From Blastocatellia bacterium (lineage in GTDB: Bacteria > Acidobacteriota > Blastocatellia > Pyrinomonadales > Pyrinomonadaceae), in the NCBI GenBank assembly GCA_003168335.1, contig PMSM01000010.1, forward strand, positions 396,001 to 460,000: a stretch of 64,000 nt of DNA, written 5' to 3'. Shown here piece after piece: positions 62,217 through 64,000 of this stretch. How positions within the stretch are numbered: position 1 is the stretch's first letter; every line of letters begins with the position of its first letter. The notes under the pieces are model-generated. The model did no database searches. It was not told the DNA's origin and saw nothing but the letters and a program-made list of their open reading frames with translations. A program made the position numbers and the translations under genes.

Positions 62217-62230
62217 AATTGGGCTTAACA

Positions 62231-62235
62231 TCATC
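62231..62235. repeat. Target site duplication TCATC, right copy
   Basis: Exact repeat of 18503-18507, directly after the ACA terminus of the element. Confidence 0.9.
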
Positions 62236-62266
62236 ATCAACCGCGAACCAAACGAGGCCTGGATGC

Positions 62267-63220
62267 TCAGCTAAAGCGACTGTTCATCCACCAGTCAATC
62301 GTCAAGCGCAACCCGTCCTCAAGGCTGACTTGCGGATTGTATCCAAGCAGCGCGCGCGCGCGGTTCAAATCAGCCAGGCTATCGCGCACGTCGCCGGTTC
62401 GCGAAGGAGCATATTCGGCCTGCACGTCCGCACGGCCGGTGAGCTTTTTCATCATTTCAAAAACCTCATTTATCGTCACGCGTTCGCCATTGGCAATGTT
62501 GATTACCTGGCCCACGGCTGAGCCGGACTCCGCAGCGCGAAGATTAGCGTCCACGACATTTGAGATATATGTGAAGTCGCGGGATTGTTCACCGTCACCA
62601 TAAATGACTGGTTGCTTCCCGTTCAGAAGCGCGTCCATAAAGCGGGAAATGACCCCCGAGTATTGCGAGCCTGGATCCTGACGCGGGCCGAACACGTTGA
62701 AATAGCGCAGCGACACAGTTTCGAGCCCATAGACTAGACTGAAAACCTGACAATAGTATTCGCCCACCAGCTTGGCCACTGCGTACGGTGATAAAGGATC
62801 CGGCCTCATGGCTTCACGTTTGGGCAACTCTGGTTGATCACCATAGGCCGAACTTGACGCTGCATAGACCAGCCGGCGGACCTTTTTATCTCTGGCAGCA
62901 AGCAATAATGAAAAGGTAGCGTTGACGCTAGCCTCGTGTGTTTCCGCAGGCGCGGCCACTGAGCGCGGTACCGATGGAATAGCGGCTTCGTGAAAAACCA
63001 GCTCGACATCCTGGAGGGCACGACTTACTGCTTTCTGATCAGTGAGACTGGCCTGAATGAAATCAACATCGCCGCCAATCTCGGCTACATTCTCGCGATA
63101 GCCGGTTGATAGGTCGTCAATTATACGAACGCGTACTCCGCGGTCGATTAGTGCTGCGGCTATGTGGGACCCGATAAAGCCCGCGCCGCCGGTAACTAGA
63201 GCTACTCCAGAGAGGGGCAT
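62267..63220 (-). CDS. NAD-dependent sugar epimerase/dehydratase
   Basis: 317 residues, an extended short-chain dehydrogenase of the UDP-glucose 4-epimerase type. The Rossmann motif 'VTGGAGFIGSH' is at the start, 'ASSSAYGD' gives the catalytic Ser and 'YAVAKLVGE' the Tyr-x3-Lys pair, with 'RYFNVFGPRQDP' for sugar nucleotide binding. It probably makes UDP-galactose or UDP-N-acetylgalactosamine/uronate for surface polysaccharide. It lies 8 bp after the UDP-glucose dehydrogenase gene. Its stop is 31 bp from the transposon's target duplication. Confidence 0.85.
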   Translation of the reverse strand: MPLSGVALVTGGAGFIGSHIAAALIDRGVRVRIIDDLSTGYRENVAEIGGDVDFIQASLTDQKAVSRALQDVELVFHEAAIPSVPRSVAAPAETHEASVNATFSLLLAARDKKVRRLVYAASSSAYGDQPELPKREAMRPDPLSPYAVAKLVGEYYCQVFSLVYGLETVSLRYFNVFGPRQDPGSQYSGVISRFMDALLNGKQPVIYGDGEQSRDFTYISNVVDANLRAAESGSAVGQVINIANGERVTINEVFEMMKKLTGRADVQAEYAPSRTGDVRDSLADLNRARALLGYNPQVSLEDGLRLTIDWWMNSRFS

Positions 63221-63228
63221 TGAATGGC

Positions 63229-64000
63229 CTATCGTCCGACTCCAACGTATTGAAAACCCATTTCACGCATGTCAGTTGGCTCGTAGATATTGCGTAAGTC
63301 GGCAATCCTGGGAACCTTCATCAATCCCCGGATGCGTTCCATGTCCAGGGCGCGGAATTGATTCCACTCCGTCATAAAGACAAGTGCGTCAGATCCGGTA
63401 GCGGCCTGGTATTCGTCGTCCGCGTATTCGATTTCTGGTAAGACCTTGCGCGCTTCTTCCCTGGCGACCGGGTCGTAGGCGCTCACTTTGGCACCACGCT
63501 CGACCAATCCGCGAATTATGTCAACCGACGGGGCATCTCTCATGTCGTCGGTTTCCGGCTTAAATGCCAATCCCAGTACGGCAATTCGCTTTCCGCTCAA
63601 GCCTCCCACCAGGTTTTCAATCTTAGGAACCATGGCGAGCCGTTGCTGATAATTCACCTCGATCACAGCATCAACGATCCGAGTTGGAGACGAGAATTGT
63701 CGGGCGATGGCTGACAGGGCGAGTGTGTCTTTGGGAAAACACGACCCACCGAAGCCGGGCCCCGGGTGGAGAAATTTGCTGCCAATCCTACGGTCCATGC
63801 CAATTGCCCGGGCGACTTCGTGGACATCGCAACCGACCTTTTCGCAAAGGTTCGCAATCTCGTTGACGAACGAGATCTTCGTGGCCAGGAAAGCATTCGC
63901 GGCATACTTGATCAATTCCGCCCCTTCAAGCGAGGTAATCACGAAGGGTGTTTCGATCAAGTAGAGAGGACGGTAGAGATCACGCATTATGGCGATCGCG
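63229..64000 (-). CDS. ugd: UDP-glucose 6-dehydrogenase, C-terminal part (cut by window edge)
   Basis: The frame is open across the right edge, so the N-terminal Rossmann domain is missing. The visible part has the central dimerisation helix 'AELIKYAANAFLATKISFVNE', the catalytic Cys in 'PGFGGSCFPKDT' and the C-terminal NAD-like domain 'GKRIAVLGLAFKPETDDMRDAPS' region. The enzyme oxidises UDP-glucose to UDP-glucuronate for polysaccharide synthesis, which suits the adjacent epimerase. The family could also be a UDP-N-acetyl-mannosamine dehydrogenase, but the motifs favour Ugd. Confidence 0.88.
   Translation of the reverse strand, partial: AIAIMRDLYRPLYLIETPFVITSLEGAELIKYAANAFLATKISFVNEIANLCEKVGCDVHEVARAIGMDRRIGSKFLHPGPGFGGSCFPKDTLALSAIARQFSSPTRIVDAVIEVNYQQRLAMVPKIENLVGGLSGKRIAVLGLAFKPETDDMRDAPSVDIIRGLVERGAKVSAYDPVAREEARKVLPEIEYADDEYQAATGSDALVFMTEWNQFRALDMERIRGLMKVPRIADLRNIYEPTDMREMGFQYVGVGR

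Larger units (their letters stand above)
18508..62230. mobile_element. Complete Tn7-like transposon, 43,723 bp, with defence and biosynthetic cargo
   Basis: The left terminus reads TGTGTAGCCGAATTAAAGTC. The right terminus, read inward on the minus strand, is TGTTAAGCCCAATTAAAGTC. Both begin with TGT, share AGCC and then AATTAAAGTCGGAAAAT, and are flanked by the 5-bp repeat TCATC. Three AAAGTCGGAAAAT sites at 20-bp period lie at the left end and three widely spaced inverted sites at the right end, the same asymmetry as the R (packed) and L (spread) ends of Tn7. tnsA, tnsB, tnsC and a tnsD/tniQ gene are inside. Cargo includes a short Argonaute system, a RHIM-motif operon, a carrier-protein biosynthetic operon with a caspase-STAND protein, and a kinase module. 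The insertion lies in the gap between convergent pilC and epimerase genes. Confidence 0.95.

Overview
The window looks like chromosome of a soil-type bacterium, most likely an acidobacterium (Blastocatellia-like). That guess rests on gene content and neighbourhood style (lexA-imuA-imuB-dnaE2 next to pilB-pilT-pilC, an M28 peptidase, a sigma/anti-sigma pair, Ala/Pro-rich secreted proteins) and has not been checked by any search. The chromosomal part is 1-18507 and 62231-64000. From left to right it carries an M28 peptidase (cut by the edge), a zinc-ribbon membrane protein, a sigma factor with its zinc-finger anti-sigma factor, queE and queC for 7-deazaguanine synthesis, a TPR protein, the SOS mutagenesis cassette lexA/imuA/imuB/dnaE2 (minus strand), and pilB, a secreted protein, pilT and pilC (plus strand). 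After the insertion come an NAD-dependent sugar epimerase and a UDP-glucose dehydrogenase that runs off the right edge.

Between pilC and the epimerase lies one complete Tn7-like transposon, 18508-62230 (43,723 bp). Its limits can be read to the base: TGT...ACA termini, a perfect 5-bp target duplication TCATC on both sides, three tightly packed AAAGTCGGAAAAT sites (period 20) at the pilC end and three widely spaced inverted copies at the other end. It encodes tnsA, tnsB, tnsC and a long tniQ/tnsD in one plus-strand operon at 33.2-39.9 kb. The insertion sits 12 bp after the pilC stop codon.

The cargo falls into blocks. (1) 19.8-24.9 kb: a short prokaryotic Argonaute operon with an unusually long SIR2 - RecG/DHS-like - APAZ partner, an XRE regulator and a broken downstream gene. 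(2) 25-33 kb, AT-richer: many small proteins, a repeated hairpin leader in front of several of them, three perfect DnaA-box-like 9-mers, a long non-coding structured stretch, and four proteins that share a RHIM/BASS3-like 'VQQGSGNTQ' motif, three of them in one overlapping operon. (3) 40.0-55.2 kb, GC-richer, all minus strand: a biosynthetic operon built on two carrier proteins, an amino acid:[carrier protein] ligase, an acyl-CoA dehydrogenase homologue, two BtrH/DUF1839-type papain-fold proteins, a GH2-type glycosidase, a CMD/AhpD-like protein and a NodU-type carbamoyltransferase. Embedded in it, with translational coupling, are an LCAT-like hydrolase and a caspase-STAND-WD40 protein. (4) 55.8-61.8 kb: a Ser/Thr kinase plus a very large helical protein, a GIY-YIG-like protein, two helical proteins and an IS256-family fragment.

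Taken together, the window shows a large immunity/conflict island moved by a Tn7-like machine into the pilC-epimerase gap. Blocks 2 and 3 are the parts least like anything I can name. Functions given for them are inference from motifs and gene order. No tRNA, rRNA or CRISPR array was seen.
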